DNA of 64,000 nucleotides from Microvelia longipes (taxonomy: Eukaryota > Arthropoda > Insecta > Hemiptera > Veliidae), in NCBI GenBank assembly GCA_018340805.1, contig JACMZG010001908.1, positions 18,901,414 through 18,965,413 on the forward strand, read 5' to 3'. Below, piece after piece: positions 10,740 to 23,404 of this stretch (positions are counted from its first letter, which is position 1; each line of letters begins with the position of its first letter). The notes below the pieces were generated by a model, which worked only from the letters and a program-made list of their open reading frames with translations, made no database searches and had not been told where the DNA came from. The position numbers were made by a program, and so were the translations under genes.

Positions 10740-11472
10740 CCGTAAGTCGAAACAATGCTGGAGAGTTGACTTTGTATAAAAATCAGTCTATATGGGTAAT
10801 TTTTCTATTTTGAAAAAAATTATGACGTCATTAACCTGCAAAAATGTGCGATTAATTTGAGATCAAAATGTATATAATATAGGTGTACCAACCTAATTTA
10901 CCTTGCAATTTACCGTAAGGTTCCACGGCAAAACGCCGAATTTGCACTAATTTAGATTTTACTATATGTATAGTGTATGTTAATAGACTTTGTTCATGTG
11001 ATTGTTAAATTATTGTGCGGATAAATGGAAATAAAAAAAAATAAATAAAAAAAAAAATTTGAGATCTAAAAAGCATGTAGCCATGTATAAGAGTAACATA
11101 TGTGCCAAGTTTCATCTTATTTTCAGCATTAGTTAAATATTTATAAAATGACTTGTGTACATTTTTAAAAAATTGTAAAAAATCGGGAAATAATCCAATT
11201 GAGTTGAAATTAAATACAAGAATACCTTTACGTAATAAATAAGTATACTAAGTTTCGTTTCAATGTGACAAGTACATCCATGATTTTTGTTCGATCATAA
11301 AAGTTAGGCAGCATTGAGCGTGGTGAGTGCTGTATGGGTGATCGCTGAGAATGAATCGGGCGAATTTACTATCCGAGGACGAGCGAAACGAGTCCGAAGT
11401 AGGAAGGATGAGCGTAGCAAATCCGATGTGATGAGGAACAATTCTGAGGTACCTCGTACCCGATTTTTTATG
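10740..11472 (+). mobile_element. Repeat family A copy, 5' part replaced
   Basis: The family sequence is recognisable from GAGAGTTGACTTTGTA to CGTACCCGATTTTTTA, with TGACGTCA at 10823-10830. About 190 bp around 10875-11060 is not found in other A copies and looks like an insertion. The first hundred or so bases of the family are missing. Confidence 0.8.
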
Positions 11473-11519
11473 CATGTATATATCTATAACCTATATGGCC
11501 CCTTCAGACGATAAAAATT

Positions 11520-11655
11520 ACGAAACAATAACAATTTGGCCGCGATTGACCATACGGAGGCCCTGGGTCGACAATGATCCCTAGGCCCAGGTTCTAGGGC
11601 CCCAGGGGCCGAGTTTGCTTTGCGGTTTCGAGCTAGGGCCAGTATTTTCAATTTC
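11520..11655 (-). repeat. Family H copy 2 (diverged)
   Basis: On the minus strand it reads AATACTGGCCCTAGCTCGAA, then a GC-rich part, then GCGGCCAAATTGTTATTG and TTTCGTA, in the same order as 8124-8300 and 32966-33131. It contains GC palindromes such as GGCCCCAGGGGCC, not the 3-nt-loop set seen at 8.1 kb. Confidence 0.5.
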
Positions 11656-12534
11656 ATTAATAATGGTTTTATTTATTAAATCAACAAGCTTTGAAATCCA
11701 ATTCCAATGAACATGGTTCATGCATTGGTGGACTTTTGATTTCTTCATCTCGTTCAATAATTTAGTGGATATTCTATTAATTTAAAGAAACACAATCTCT
11801 TAAAATGGCAATTGAAAACGCCTCTTCTTAATAGAGGAGCAAATGTCATGCAGATGGAACAATAAAACATACTTTATAGTACCTCCTGCTCTACTTGCCC
11901 CCTCCCAACCAGCTAGCTTGAAGAATCAAAACATCAAAGAACTAATAAGAATACCTATAGAGCCCCTTACACAAATTCCCCCTTCTTTTTTATTGTTTTT
12001 TTTTATCAAATTTATAAAAAAAACAACACCAAATAATAAATTAAAATAAATAAACGATGCAAAAAAAATGTAAAAAAAATTATTTTAATTATAAAATAAT
12101 TAAATATTTAATTATTGTCCTTTTGAGGGCTCAAAAGGACAAAGAACCCGCGGGGGACACCCCCTTCCCCCCTGGCCAGTTCGTCACTGCCGGAAACCTA
12201 AGCAAGAAATAGTTTGATATACACGGAAACAACCACTTCAAAGAAAATTCGTCCAGCATGCTGATACCACTGCCCCAACATTTTTAATAATTGGAGATAG
12301 GTTGTAGCTTTACATTTAGAGCAAGCAAAAATGCATTTAGAATTACAAAATTGAATCTTTCAGCTCAAACACTACCTTAATCAGTCAGGAATTCATTATA
12401 ATCCTTAAATACAAATCGATCTTTACTTTGTACAAAACTATTAAGGTCACAATTGTCGTAAAAGTGATTGCTTAGATTTAACTTTTTATTAAATTTATTA
12501 CTTCGTTAACACGTTTACGAGTTAACGAACGAAT
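11656..12534. other. AT-rich stretch, nothing recognised
   Basis: Contains a short palindrome GTCCTTTTGAGGGCTCAAAA near 12117 followed by C-rich sequence. No gene supported. Confidence 0.4.
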
Positions 12535-12990
12535 TTGGCGGGGGGTTCAATCCCCTAGAGGAATCAATCCCAACTGTCCACACGGTATTTTTTAACCCGT
12601 GGTTTAGACTCTATCCCGATAAAAAATGAGATTCAGGGTTGAATCCCGTGTTCAATCCCGTTCACACGGAAACTGCCGATGGTTGTGCACGGGGATGAAC
12701 CCCCTGCCAAAACCCGTATGTGAACAAAGTAAATAGGTCAAAAAAGAATGGGATTGGGCTGGAACCCCATGTTTAAACCCTTTCGTGTGATCAATTGAGG
12801 TAAAAACGGGGTTGATACCCCTGCCAAACCGCGCGTTCGAAATAATAATTTGGATGTGTTACAAAATTATTATGAGAACAACAATAGTACTATAATTTTA
12901 TAAGTAGAAATCTTCCTTAATACATTAAGAAAGACTACGACAACTTCCGGGGGGGTTAAACCCCCTGCCAAACCCGCGTGTGAACGAAGT
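12535..12990. repeat. Cluster of GGGGTTNAACCCC-type inverted repeats
   Basis: At least six short inverted repeats with the same theme: GGGGTTCAATCCCC (12542), GGGTTGAATCCC (12636), GGGGATGAACCCC (12698), GGGCTGGAACCCC (12757), GGGGTTGATACCCC (12809) and GGGGTTAAACCCC (12951). The last and third are followed by similar CTGCCAAAACCCG / CTGCCAAACCCG tails and TGTGAAC. It looks like a degenerate tandem or palindromic minisatellite. The cores resemble a tRNA T-arm but no cloverleaf surrounds them. Confidence 0.6.
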
Positions 12991-13529
12991 ATACATTGCG
13001 TAGCAAGGGAAGAGAGTTTGTCAAGGGAGAAGATTTTATAATTTACCATAAGATTTCACTTTGTTGTGTAAATGAAACGTAAATTTATCAAATATATCTT
13101 TTAATCTATCTAAACTTCACGATAATAATTAAGATTAGATTATTCAACCAAAAATTAATTTAATTCAAAAGAGATAAGAATTAAATAAACGAAATAAAAA
13201 TACATACCCTAACAGACATCCACCACTTCAGAGCCGATATAGAGGTTTAAATCTAAGTTAAGTTTAATTAAGTTACATACTTTTTAAGTTAAACAAATTA
13301 CAAAATCAAATAAAATAGGAACTAACCAATTTGATACAGTAACAAATTAAAACACAATTTGGACAAAATCTGAGAAGAACGATAAAAATAGATTTCGTTA
13401 AAATAACATGACTATTAAAAAAAATATCAGTGTGACCAACTTATTTAGAGAAATTTTACTAAATATTATTATAATTCTAAAAACAGACAAATAATTTTGA
13501 TTGCATTATCGATTGTGTAGTTTATTTTT
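12991..13529. other. AT-rich stretch, nothing recognised
   Basis: No supported feature. Confidence 0.45.
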
Positions 13530-13980
13530 ACTTTTCCTCACCAAATAGGAAAGTATTGTGTTTACCTTAAAAATCCAAAACAGATAATTTCATTCAAATG
13601 ATTCGTTTCAGGCACTGTTATGGCGTTCTAAATGGTTTTCATCACACTGTCTGAGTACGTATGTGTCAAACATAATTCCCACTGTATTAACGCTATAAAA
13701 CTGAAACTAGGTAGTAGTAGTAGTAGTAGTAATAGGGTGGGGAGGCAAAGCCAGGCAAATAGGCCACGTTGTTGGGCCCTTCTTGCCAGCCCCGATTCCT
13801 TAGCCTACACCACCTCTACCAAGAACCTCTTGGAAAGGTTGATATATTGTAGAATATCTCTCCAACTAAGAGAAGAAAGCTCCTCTTCATACAAGAGGCC
13901 TACGCTCTGAAACTAGGTACAAAAATTAAAATTAATGTCTAGTTGTGCTGCCCGGAAGATAGACCACGTTAACCTATTTT
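13530..13980 (+). mobile_element. Repeat family A copy split by a LINE tail
   Basis: The 5' part (ACTTTTCCTCA, AAAGTATTGTGTTT, GTTTCAGGCA) runs to 13713 and resumes at 13907 with GAAACTAGGTACAAAAAT. The gap is the LINE insertion with its duplicated target site. The 3' two-thirds of the family is absent. Confidence 0.75.
13714..13906 (-). pseudogene. 5'-truncated non-LTR retrotransposon (LINE) tail
   Basis: Seen directly: a 193-bp insert in family A, flanked by the exact 13-bp duplication CTGAAACTAGGTA (13701-13713 and 13907-13919). On the minus strand it reads a 33-codon open frame to a stop at 13805, containing LLYEEELSSLSWRDILQYIN and then LSKRF. This is followed by about 70 bp of 3'-UTR and a TAC-triplet tail at 13714-13735. 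Family knowledge: a 5' truncation, a simple 3' tail and a target duplication of this length fit target-primed reverse transcription. A short hydrophobic helix near the C-terminus resembles the ends of several LINE RT proteins. No RT motif remains, so the clade is undetermined. Confidence 0.8.
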
Positions 13981-14409
13981 GCTAATTCAGCGACAATTTT
14001 AAAAATTCTAAATTTTTTATCTTTAAAACTTGAACAAATCACACATTTAGGCGTGTACTATTATTACCAGTAAAATTAAAACATAAATGTAAAATTAGGA
14101 TAGAACTATAGGATAAAATAGTAAAGAAAATATAGGGATTTTGGGATCTTCCACCTCCTTATGTTATGAATAATGAATACTCGCCTCCTCAGTGAAGTTC
14201 AAAAGCTTGTCGATATCTATAGGTAATATTAATGTTTACTTTTTAAGAAATCAATAAAACTTATAAATAAATCGAACAAAATAAATAAATAAATTATTTA
14301 AATGACAAAAATACGTTTAACAGAACCTTGATTAGTCAACAATATTCTAATCCTCCTAGAAAAGAATATTAAAATAATACGTAGTATTTAGGTATAGAGG
14401 TATACCTCG
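13981..14409. other. AT-rich stretch, nothing recognised
   Basis: No supported feature. Confidence 0.4.
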
Positions 14410-14472
14410 GTCGACAGCGTGGGAAAATAGGGTTGAAGAACCAATGAGGTTGGTCCGATATAAAATTGAAGA
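14410..14472 (+). mobile_element. Family M MITE, left half only
   Basis: GTCGACAGCGTGGGAAAATA and then AACCAATGAGGTTGGTC match the 2238-2354 element. It stops at 14472, where a hAT-G-like block begins. Confidence 0.5.
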
Positions 14473-14800
14473 GCCTATACCAATACATTATGATGCCTGA
14501 AACATCTTTTTGGGGCTCTGTGTAACTTATTGAAACACCTTCTAGAAGTGAGTTCGGGTTATACTAAAACAATTGTTGCATGTTTTTCATATTGAACGTT
14601 CTACGGTACTGGATGAAAAATTTCTAATGCACCAACATTAAATCCTTAAACATATGGTGAAAGCATGGTTCTAGACTTCCGAAAATGGTCTCTATCAGTA
14701 ATTTGACTTGTGCGAGTTAAAATTTACGAGTGTATTTGTTGTAACTATAAACCAAATACAAAATACTAATATAATTTTGAAACCACCTTTGGTAATTAAA
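14473..14800 (+). mobile_element. hAT-like family G copy, decayed
   Basis: Carries the internal signature GCCTGAAACATCTTTTTGGG, GCTCTGTGTAACTTATTGAA and a GAGTTCGGGTTATA block found in the complete copy at 53029-53346. The left terminus is truncated and the right terminus is not recognisable. Confidence 0.55.
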
Positions 14801-15065
14801 AAAACTTATATCAGAGCATACCATAATATCAACTGTTTTTAAAACTAATTTAAATTCTAAGAAATTATATACCAATATCACCACATTCCAGTAATTTTTA
14901 ACAAGCTATTGTTAAAAATATTTATACTGTTGAATTTTAAAGGAGACATATTAAAAAAATAATATTTCTTTTCCTTATTTATACTGTAATTATGTAGGAA
15001 AAGTATTGTGTTTGCTCTAAAAATCCAAAACAGATATCACCTAAATTATCCATTTTAGGTGTTTT

Positions 15066-15787
15066 CAGGGGCGGACTGGCCATTGAGGTTGAGGGCAGTA
15101 GCCCTCCTTAGGCCCCTGAGCTAAAGTTAAATTTAAAAAAAATTGTCAACTAATAAAATATTTTTGAAGTTACAGTATATACATATGTATTCTTTATAAT
15201 CATGTAATATATTCATAACACCAGAGTCAAAGGGGGCCAATATTCTAAGGTAAAACCTAAAGAGCTCCCAGAGACAAATGTTTTTAAATTTAGGGTATTT
15301 ACGGCCTCTATTTATTTTACCTGAACTTTTAAGGGCCCTATACCATAGACTAGTGCTATAAAGGGCCCTAGCTTACTTAACCAGGGCTCTGTAGCACCAT
15401 TAAAGGGCTCTAGATATGAATATTTTTTAATTATTAAAAAAATATTTTAAATTCTTATCTTTATGACCCTTATTCAATATACCTATACGTTTAAGGGCCC
15501 CATACAAAGATTAGACCCCTGGGATCTAATCTATCGAAGATCATACAGATACAGATACATACAGATAATCTGATCTTCGACGTCTACCAGATCATACAAT
15601 GATCTGGGTGAGGTCTAATTAATTAAATTAAGCTTGCTATAATAATTAATACTACTCTCGATAAAAATGGACTCCTCTATTTCAGGAGGAATATGGGACC
15701 CCCCCCCCCTTTGGATCCCTTGAGATCCAGGTTTGGGCCCTTTTAGGACAAACCATCCTTGGGCTTTTTTGGCTCAGTCCGCCACTG
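15066..15787 (+). mobile_element. hAT-like non-autonomous element, family B
   Basis: Starts CAGGGGCGGACTGGCCA and ends GCTCAGTCCGCCACTG, giving imperfect terminal inverted repeats. It is flanked by the exact 8-bp duplication GGTGTTTT (15058-15065 and 15788-15795). Eight-bp duplications and CAG..CTG ends are typical of the hAT superfamily. The 722-bp interior has repeated GGGCCC-rich blocks and no open frame, so it would need a transposase from elsewhere. It interrupts an A copy. Confidence 0.9.
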
Positions 15788-16661
15788 GGTGTTTTCAATG
15801 CCTCCTGAGTGGTTTTCAAAAAGTTGCCTCTCTGTATGTGTTTATTATCATTGTAGTTCCCAGTGTATTTATGCTAGGGAATTGAAACTTGGTACAAAAA
15901 TCAACTTTTAGGTCTTGTAGTGCTATCTGGAAAATAATTTTTTATGACATCATAGTATATTAGCAAACATTTTGAAAATTCATAAAACGCGGAAAAATCT
16001 TTTGATCAATATAACATTTGAAAAATACTACCCTAATATGTAAATTTTGTTACCACTGTTAAAAACCTTGAAAAGTTAAATTAGATCACACCAGGATATT
16101 GACTGTTTTAGACACTCTATTAAAGTTTTAGACATTTTCTACCAATATCACTGTATTTTGGTATCTTTTCACTAGCTATTGCTTGACATATATTTTAGAT
16201 TTATGTTTAAAACTAGTACTTTTTTATATACACATATTTTTTTTTATATATACTTTTTTATGTCAAGCAATAGCTAGTGAAAAGATACCAAAATACAGTG
16301 ATATTGGTAGAAAATGTCTAAAACTTTAATAGAGTGTCTAAAACAGTCAATATCCTGGTGTGATCTAATTTAACTTTTCAAGGTTTTTAACAGTGGTAAC
16401 AAAATTTACATATTAGGGTAGTATTTTTCAAATGTTATATTGATCAAAAGATTTTTCCGCGTTTTATGAATTTTCAAAATGTTTGCTAATATACTATGAT
16501 GTCATAAAAAATTATTTTCCAGATAGCACTACAAGACCTAAAAGTTGATTTTTGTACCAAGTTTCAATTCCCTAGCATAAATACACTGGGAACTACAATG
16601 ATAATAAACACATACAGAGAGGCAACTTTTTGAAAACCACTCAGGAGGCATTGAAAACACC

Positions 16662-17354
16662 CAGTGGCGGACTGAGCCAAAAAAGCCCAAGGATGGTTTG
16701 TCCTAAAAGGGCCCAAACCTGGATCTCAAGGGATCCAAAGGGGGGGGGGGTCCCATATTCCTCCTGAAATAGAGGAGTCCATTTTTATCGAGAGTAGTAT
16801 TAATTATTATAGCAAGCTTAATTTAATTAATTAGACCTCACCCAGATCATTGTATGATCTGGTAGACGTCGAAGATCAGATTATCTGTATGTATCTGTAT
16901 CTGTATGATCTTCGATAGATTAGATCCCAGGGGTATAATCTTTGTATGGGGCCCTTAAACGTATAGGTATATTGAATAAGGGTCATAAAGATAAGAATTA
17001 ATAATTAAAAAATATTCATATCTAGAGCCCTTTAATGGTGCTACAGAGCCCTGGTTAAGTAAGCTAGGGCCCTTTATAGCACTAGTCTATGGTATAGGGC
17101 CCTTAAAAGTTCAGGTAAAATAAATAGAGGCCGTAAATACCCTAAATTTAAAAACATTTGTCTCTGGGAGCTCTTAAGGTCTTACCTTAGAATATTGGCC
17201 CCCTTTGACTCTGGTGTTATGAATATATTACATGATTATAAAGAATACATATGTATATACTGTAACTTCAAAAATATTTTATTAGTTGACAATTTTTTTT
17301 AAATTTAACTTTAGCTCAGGGGCCTAAGGAGGGCTACTGCCCTCCTTAGAGGAA
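16662..17354 (-). mobile_element. hAT-like family B, mirrored copy
   Basis: Right-arm counterpart of the 15066-15787 element. The CAGTGGCGGACTGAGCC end and its adjoining AAAACACC target site (16654-16661) are intact. The other end has been deleted, joining CTCCTTAGAGG directly to family A sequence. Confidence 0.88.
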
Positions 17355-17465
17355 ACAGAGCAAACACAATACTTTTCCTACATAATTACAGTATAAATAA
17401 GGAAAAGAAATATTATTTTTTTAATATGTCTCCTTTAAAATTCAACAGTAAAATATTTTCAATAA

Positions 17466-18444
17466 ATGATAGGAAATGATAGCGGTAAAGACAAAGTGAA
17501 CTTAAAAAAATAGAAGCTGGAGCTATCAGAGCAGGTCCTGCAACCTATTGGTATTTTGGAAAACTAAGCTTCAATCAATATTGTCAAATATGCTTTACGT
17601 GCTTCACCAGACCAGTACTGCATCACCATAAGTCCACATATAAAATTAAAATAAATTAAACATTTAACTACAAATAATTATAAATTTTAATATCAATGAT
17701 AAAGCTATTCATATGATGACAATTATGTGAAATCTCTCATAAAGATATCTTTATTTTAGCAAACAGTATAAAGTTTAACAATATTTTAAATAATATTTTT
17801 TTCTTTATTTCTTTTTATTAGTATTTTTATAAAAGATAAATGAATAATATTGTATCATTTATTAAAAAGTCTACAATGCAATTTTAAATACTGATGAAAA
17901 GAATATTTGATTAAAATCTTTTTAAAATGTATTAGATTATAACTTATACCAAGAGTGGAGATAAAATAGAAATCTATACCTTATACATCAAATATATGAA
18001 GAATTAGTCCAAAAAATACTTGTTTTTTATACTTAAGTTGCTCTTTCTTAAGTTAGTTTATAACTTAAACAACAGAATGCATGACGTGTTCCCTTTCATT
18101 TTGGTCTCTGTCAAACAAATATTGCTTTCCTAAAAACTAACAACTAAAATATAAAAAAATTAAAAAAAACGATTTAAAAATTAATTAAACCATAAAAATA
18201 TTAAGTAGCAACACAGATTATACTGTATCTATGATTTTAACCGTGTGTCATACTTTAGCTGATTATGATCTAATATAATTAATTATATTTAAAATATTAT
18301 ATTTTGACTGAAATAAGGTCAATTAAATAGTTTTAAAAAACAAATAAGACACTAGCAATCCTTAGATTAAGAAGAAAAAATCAGGTTCAGTGCATAGAGG
18401 AAGGTATACTACTACTACTACTGCTGCTAATACTACAGTGGTTC
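17466..18444. other. AT-rich stretch, nothing recognised
   Basis: Very AT-rich. A TAC/TGC triplet run lies at 18409-18430. Confidence 0.45.
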
Positions 18445-19195
18445 AGGGTACCTCAGAACTTTTCTTTGCCAAATCACATTTTTTTAATTTTTTTACAAAA
18501 CCTATATAAACCAACGGTATAAATGAGGAAAGATAAAAATCTATACTATAAATCCTAATTTATACTGCATCAAGACTTCATATATTAAATAAATTCATAT
18601 TATTCCTAGTGGTCACCCATCCAGGCACTGAACTTCACTCGATGCTACTCAACTTTTAAAATCCAACAAAAACCATAGATATAATTGATGTATTGAAACA
18701 AAACTTAGTATACTCATTTATTACATAAGGGGATACACTTGTGTTCTAAATTGTTTTTAGATTTTAAAAAGAATTTATACAAGTTAATCATTAAAAAATT
18801 AACCAATGATGATAATGACATAGAACTTGGCACATATGTTGGCCTTACATATGACTACATGAGTGCCATGTAGTCTTATGAAACATGGCACAACAGTGCA
18901 AGTAGTTTTATATATTTTTTTAGTCATTATTGCTGATTAATGTCATAAAAAAATATTTTCCGGATAGCACAACTAGACCTAAAGGTTGATTTTTGTAACA
19001 AGTTTCAACTCTCTAGCATAAATATGCTAGGAGATACAATGATAACAGACACACACATACAGACAGAGAACATAGTGAAAACCACTCAGGAGGTCTTAAA
19101 ACATCTGAAATATATAAATCAGGTTAAATCCAAGTTTCAGTTTTTTTTAACACAATCCTTTCCCAATATAAGTATTATACATAAGAAAAATAAAA
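18445..19195 (-). mobile_element. Two overlapping family A remnants
   Basis: 18445-18535 holds only the two ends of A (GGGTACCTCAGAACTTTTC and CGGTATAAATGAGGAAAGA) with the middle lost. From about 18553 a second copy runs from TTTATACTGCATCAAGAC through AGTTTCAACTCTCTAGCATA to the 5' region near 19190. It lacks the terminal 3' block. Confidence 0.75.
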
Positions 19196-20222
<1,027 letters not shown>

Positions 20223-22621
20223 GATTTATATTGGTATTAAAATTATATTTAATTTTAATATTTTAGTTTTTTACTTTCCCTTATTTATACTGTAGGTAAA
20301 AATAAAAGTAAAAATTTAAAGGATCTTAAAAAAATTTAAAATCAAGCTTAAATTGAGATAAATTAGAATAATTAAATATTTAATGTATTAATTGAACTAT
20401 TAAAATCAAATAAATAACTAATATATTTTATAAATCAACAACATATTTCTTAAGCCTTAGTATCAAATTTGTTTCTAGTTATAAACCCCGCATAAAAAAG
20501 AAATGTCTACTTAATTAAGTTTAAAAAATATATTATCAGCGGTTAGCAGTTTGTTACTCGGCCACTCAATTTATACATAGTTATATTTACCTTCTCAGTC
20601 ATATGTTTTTGTAATATGGAGCTCACATAGGAGCACTCAATGCCACAACCTAGACAAAAAATAATTATGGGTTAATAAGTAATTTCCACTAGAAGGGGCT
20701 TTGGAAGGAATTGACAATTATTTGATTTGCGTTTGTGTTCTATATGATTATTCCAATCCAAATACAAATAACATAATCATTGTTCCCGGGCTCAAGAGTT
20801 GGAATTAATACCTAAGTTTTAATTTAATAGTAAAAGGTTAGAGACCACAGTGTTAAAAAAATTATGAATTTTTTTAGGTGGAACTGGTCTAAAAAGAATA
20901 AAAAAAATAATTTATCAAGCTTTTAACAACACATTAAGTCTATTTCAAGGTACATAATTAAAAAATAATAAAAAAATAAACTATTGCATATTAGAAAACA
21001 TAAAACTATCACCTACAAACAAGCTCTCAACCTACAAACAATTCCCTCATAAAAAACTCATAACATCTAATTTTCATAAAAAAAACCTGTGAGAAGAATG
21101 TCATGTTTTCTTTCTTTTAAACATCTTCCCCCACAAAGTAGCAAAAGACAAGATAGATAGATTATCTATCAGGTAGTGGTCGGTCCATTATAAATTATAC
21201 TCAACATGCTGTATAGAAACACACATATTTTTATAGGTTTCTATAAACAATTGTAAAATGAAATGGTCAATTGAAAACAAGGATGGAGGAAATCAAAGAA
21301 ACCAAAAAGTTTACGTTCAGACATGAAAACTGAAGGAAAAAGCTTTTAACAGAAGCTGACACAGCAAGAGACAAATAAGAGCCCCTTACATCTTGATTTA
21401 CCTTGCTTATCCCTGGGCTGCTTTTATGAGAGGAGCAGGGCCGTAGCCAAGGGGCAGTACAAGCATAGCTGTTAAGTTGGGGCTGTTCTCAGTTGGCCTG
21501 GAAATTTTCCCCCTTCCTGAATAATATACTCAAGCAATGTTTATCATAAACTAAAGTACTTTAAAAATGAGGGGTTGGCAGTAGAGTGTTTCAACTCCCA
21601 CCCTTTTCCCCTATGGGTCAGATTGACTAGCTTTTAATCAAGGGAAGTATAGTTCAGCTACTATGCCACCAGGGAACCTGTTTGTAATTACGGGAGTTCT
21701 TACTGGTCACGGCAGACTCAAAAGACATTTGCATCTAATGGGTCTAGTGAACAGCCCAATCATCAAATTTTGCAATGAAGAAGACGAAATGAAATTAAAT
21801 TAAATATATTTGACAAGAAGTATCATTAATTACATTGAAAACAATTCAGTAGGATGAGTTTAAGTGAACAGACACTTGTCAAACTCATCCTAAATACATA
21901 ATATTAATTAATATTTTAATAAGTATATCTAGCCACCAAAATATCAGTTTAAAAATAAAAAGAGTTAAAAAGTAAACAGCGGGGAGAAAAGATAAAAAAT
22001 AAAAAAAAATAATTAAATACATAAATAAGAACCATGCAAAGAAGATTAAGAGCAAGTAATAAGTAAATTAATTTAAAAATAAAGGTTGAAAAATATAATA
22101 ATAAATAAATAAATATTGGGAGGTGTTTGAGCCTAACAATAAATAAGTAAAATAACACAAGTGATAAAGTGCACATAAAACAAGGGACGAGACGGGATGA
22201 GACAACACATCTGGGAGAACAAGACAACACAACTAACAACAATAGAACACAATTTCAATATTATAATTATATTTAACTAAGGGAAGATTGCAACAAGAAA
22301 GAAAAAGAGTGAATCATCATCTGCTTTTAAGAAGCCACTTTTTAAGCAAAATGGAAAAATGTTTGTAGTCAGGTTTAGATAACATATCAACATTAAACTT
22401 GTTAGCATTAAAAGGTATAACATATTTTGCACATTTTTTACCTGCTTCAGTCTTAACTCTAGGAACAACGAAGTTGGTTCTCACACCCTCCCTCAAACCA
22501 GAATCTCCACCAGAAAATAAAAAAAATCTGTTAGTCAGTGCAAATAAAATTTACAAACTCCTTTATGATTTTCAGACGTTGCTAAGCAACGGCCAAAAAA
22601 TCTTCCTATAGGTACTCGTGA
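20223..22621. other. AT-rich stretch, one possible hAT-like end
   Basis: No gene supported. At 21438, CAGGGCCGTAGCCAAGGGGC looks like a hAT terminus, and 21575-21670 (GAGTGTTTCAACTCCC .. CTATGCCACC) resembles 58222-58270. No matching opposite end or 8-bp duplication was found. Confidence 0.3.
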
Positions 22622-22915
22622 CAATAGAGATATATTACAAGAGGGGGCCCTATTGGTTGAATTTCAAAAAAGTAACCTGACCACTTTCAACTATTAATAT
22701 GATCAAATAAACAGAACCTAAAGCAGTAACTTATATAGTAGAACGTTTAAAGTGCAAATAAAAACAAAAAAAGAATTGATTTATTATAACCTTAACTCAC
22801 TCTTGGAGGAGGTTTCAATGAACTTACACAGAGCCCCTGAGAGCCCTAAAATTATTTTTCAGGCCTCTCAATGTATTGAAATAGGCTATGTCCCATCTAA
22901 TAATATATCTTTATG
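22622..22915 (-). mobile_element. hAT-like family G copy
   Basis: On the plus strand it begins CAATAGAGATATATTACAAG and ends TAATATATCTTTATG, inverted termini of the family. The middle carries the reverse complement of GGCTCTCAGGGGCTCTGTG. Flanks CTCGTGAC and TTTGTGAC match at 6 of 8 positions, consistent with an aged target duplication. No coding capacity. Confidence 0.78.
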
Positions 22916-23110
22916 TTTGTGACGCTGCTTGGCAAGTGTGTTTTATATTTTAAGAGTTAAAAAATAAAATATATAAATAAAATCTATATTAAACTTCTAT
23001 ACTAAGGGCTCAATTAAAAAAAGCCATTTGAACCAGATGTTATAGTTGGTGAATATTAGCAGAGAGATAGGACTTGTTATACTGCAATTTGAATATTAGG
23101 AGGAGTATTG

Positions 23111-23232
23111 CACATGGTTATAATCGGACGTTTGCCTGATATTAAATTGAGAGTGTGGTTGAAGATCCAGGACTAACCTTATTGGCTACCTCCCATTATT
23201 CTCCTACCCTGTCAACTAATTATAACCATGTG
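23111..23232. mobile_element. Family M-like MITE, 122 bp
   Basis: A perfect 14-bp terminal inverted repeat, CACATGGTTATAAT, bounds 23111-23232. Inside are TTAAATTGAGAGTGTGGTT and CTACCCTGTCAACTAAT, diverged matches to the 2238-2354 element. Confidence 0.65.
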
Positions 23233-23404
23233 TTATACCACAAAAATGACAGAATTCGCTATGGACCATATGAAGGGTGGAAGTCGAGCACTGTCTCTGC
23301 TGCCAACCTCTCATGTTTACATCACTTTATCATACACCAACTAGTATATGAATTTACCTAATCTAGATTTTTTGTAGCCCCTTCTAGAACTTTGGGTCAG
23401 CTAC

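Larger units (their letters stand above)
14911..17465. repeat. Large near-perfect palindrome (2.5 kb)
   Basis: The left arm (about 14911-16180) and right arm (about 16259-17465) are inverted copies around an AT-rich spacer of about 78 bp. Each arm holds an A fragment, a hAT-B element inside it and an E-like sequence near the centre. The arms differ by scattered substitutions (e.g. GACCCC versus TACCCC near 15518/16932), a 14-bp indel near 15440/17005, and loss of one hAT-B end plus A sequence at about 17345-17370. These differences argue against a simple read-chimera artefact. Confidence 0.92.

Noticed and set aside
12540..12560. tRNA-like GGTTCAATCCCC cores
   Set aside because: They recur as short palindromes without a cloverleaf, so they are described as an inverted-repeat cluster.
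13632..13910. 92-codon plus-strand frame
   Set aside because: It joins family A to the antisense of the LINE tail and so cannot be one gene.
14911..17465. Palindrome as a missed-adapter long-read artefact
   Set aside because: The arms carry a 14-bp indel, a larger deletion and substitutions, which is more than expected from one molecule read twice. It still merits read-level checking.
21438..21740. hAT element starting CAGGGCCGTAGCC
   Set aside because: No matching right terminus or 8-bp duplication was found; kept only as a note in the surrounding stretch.
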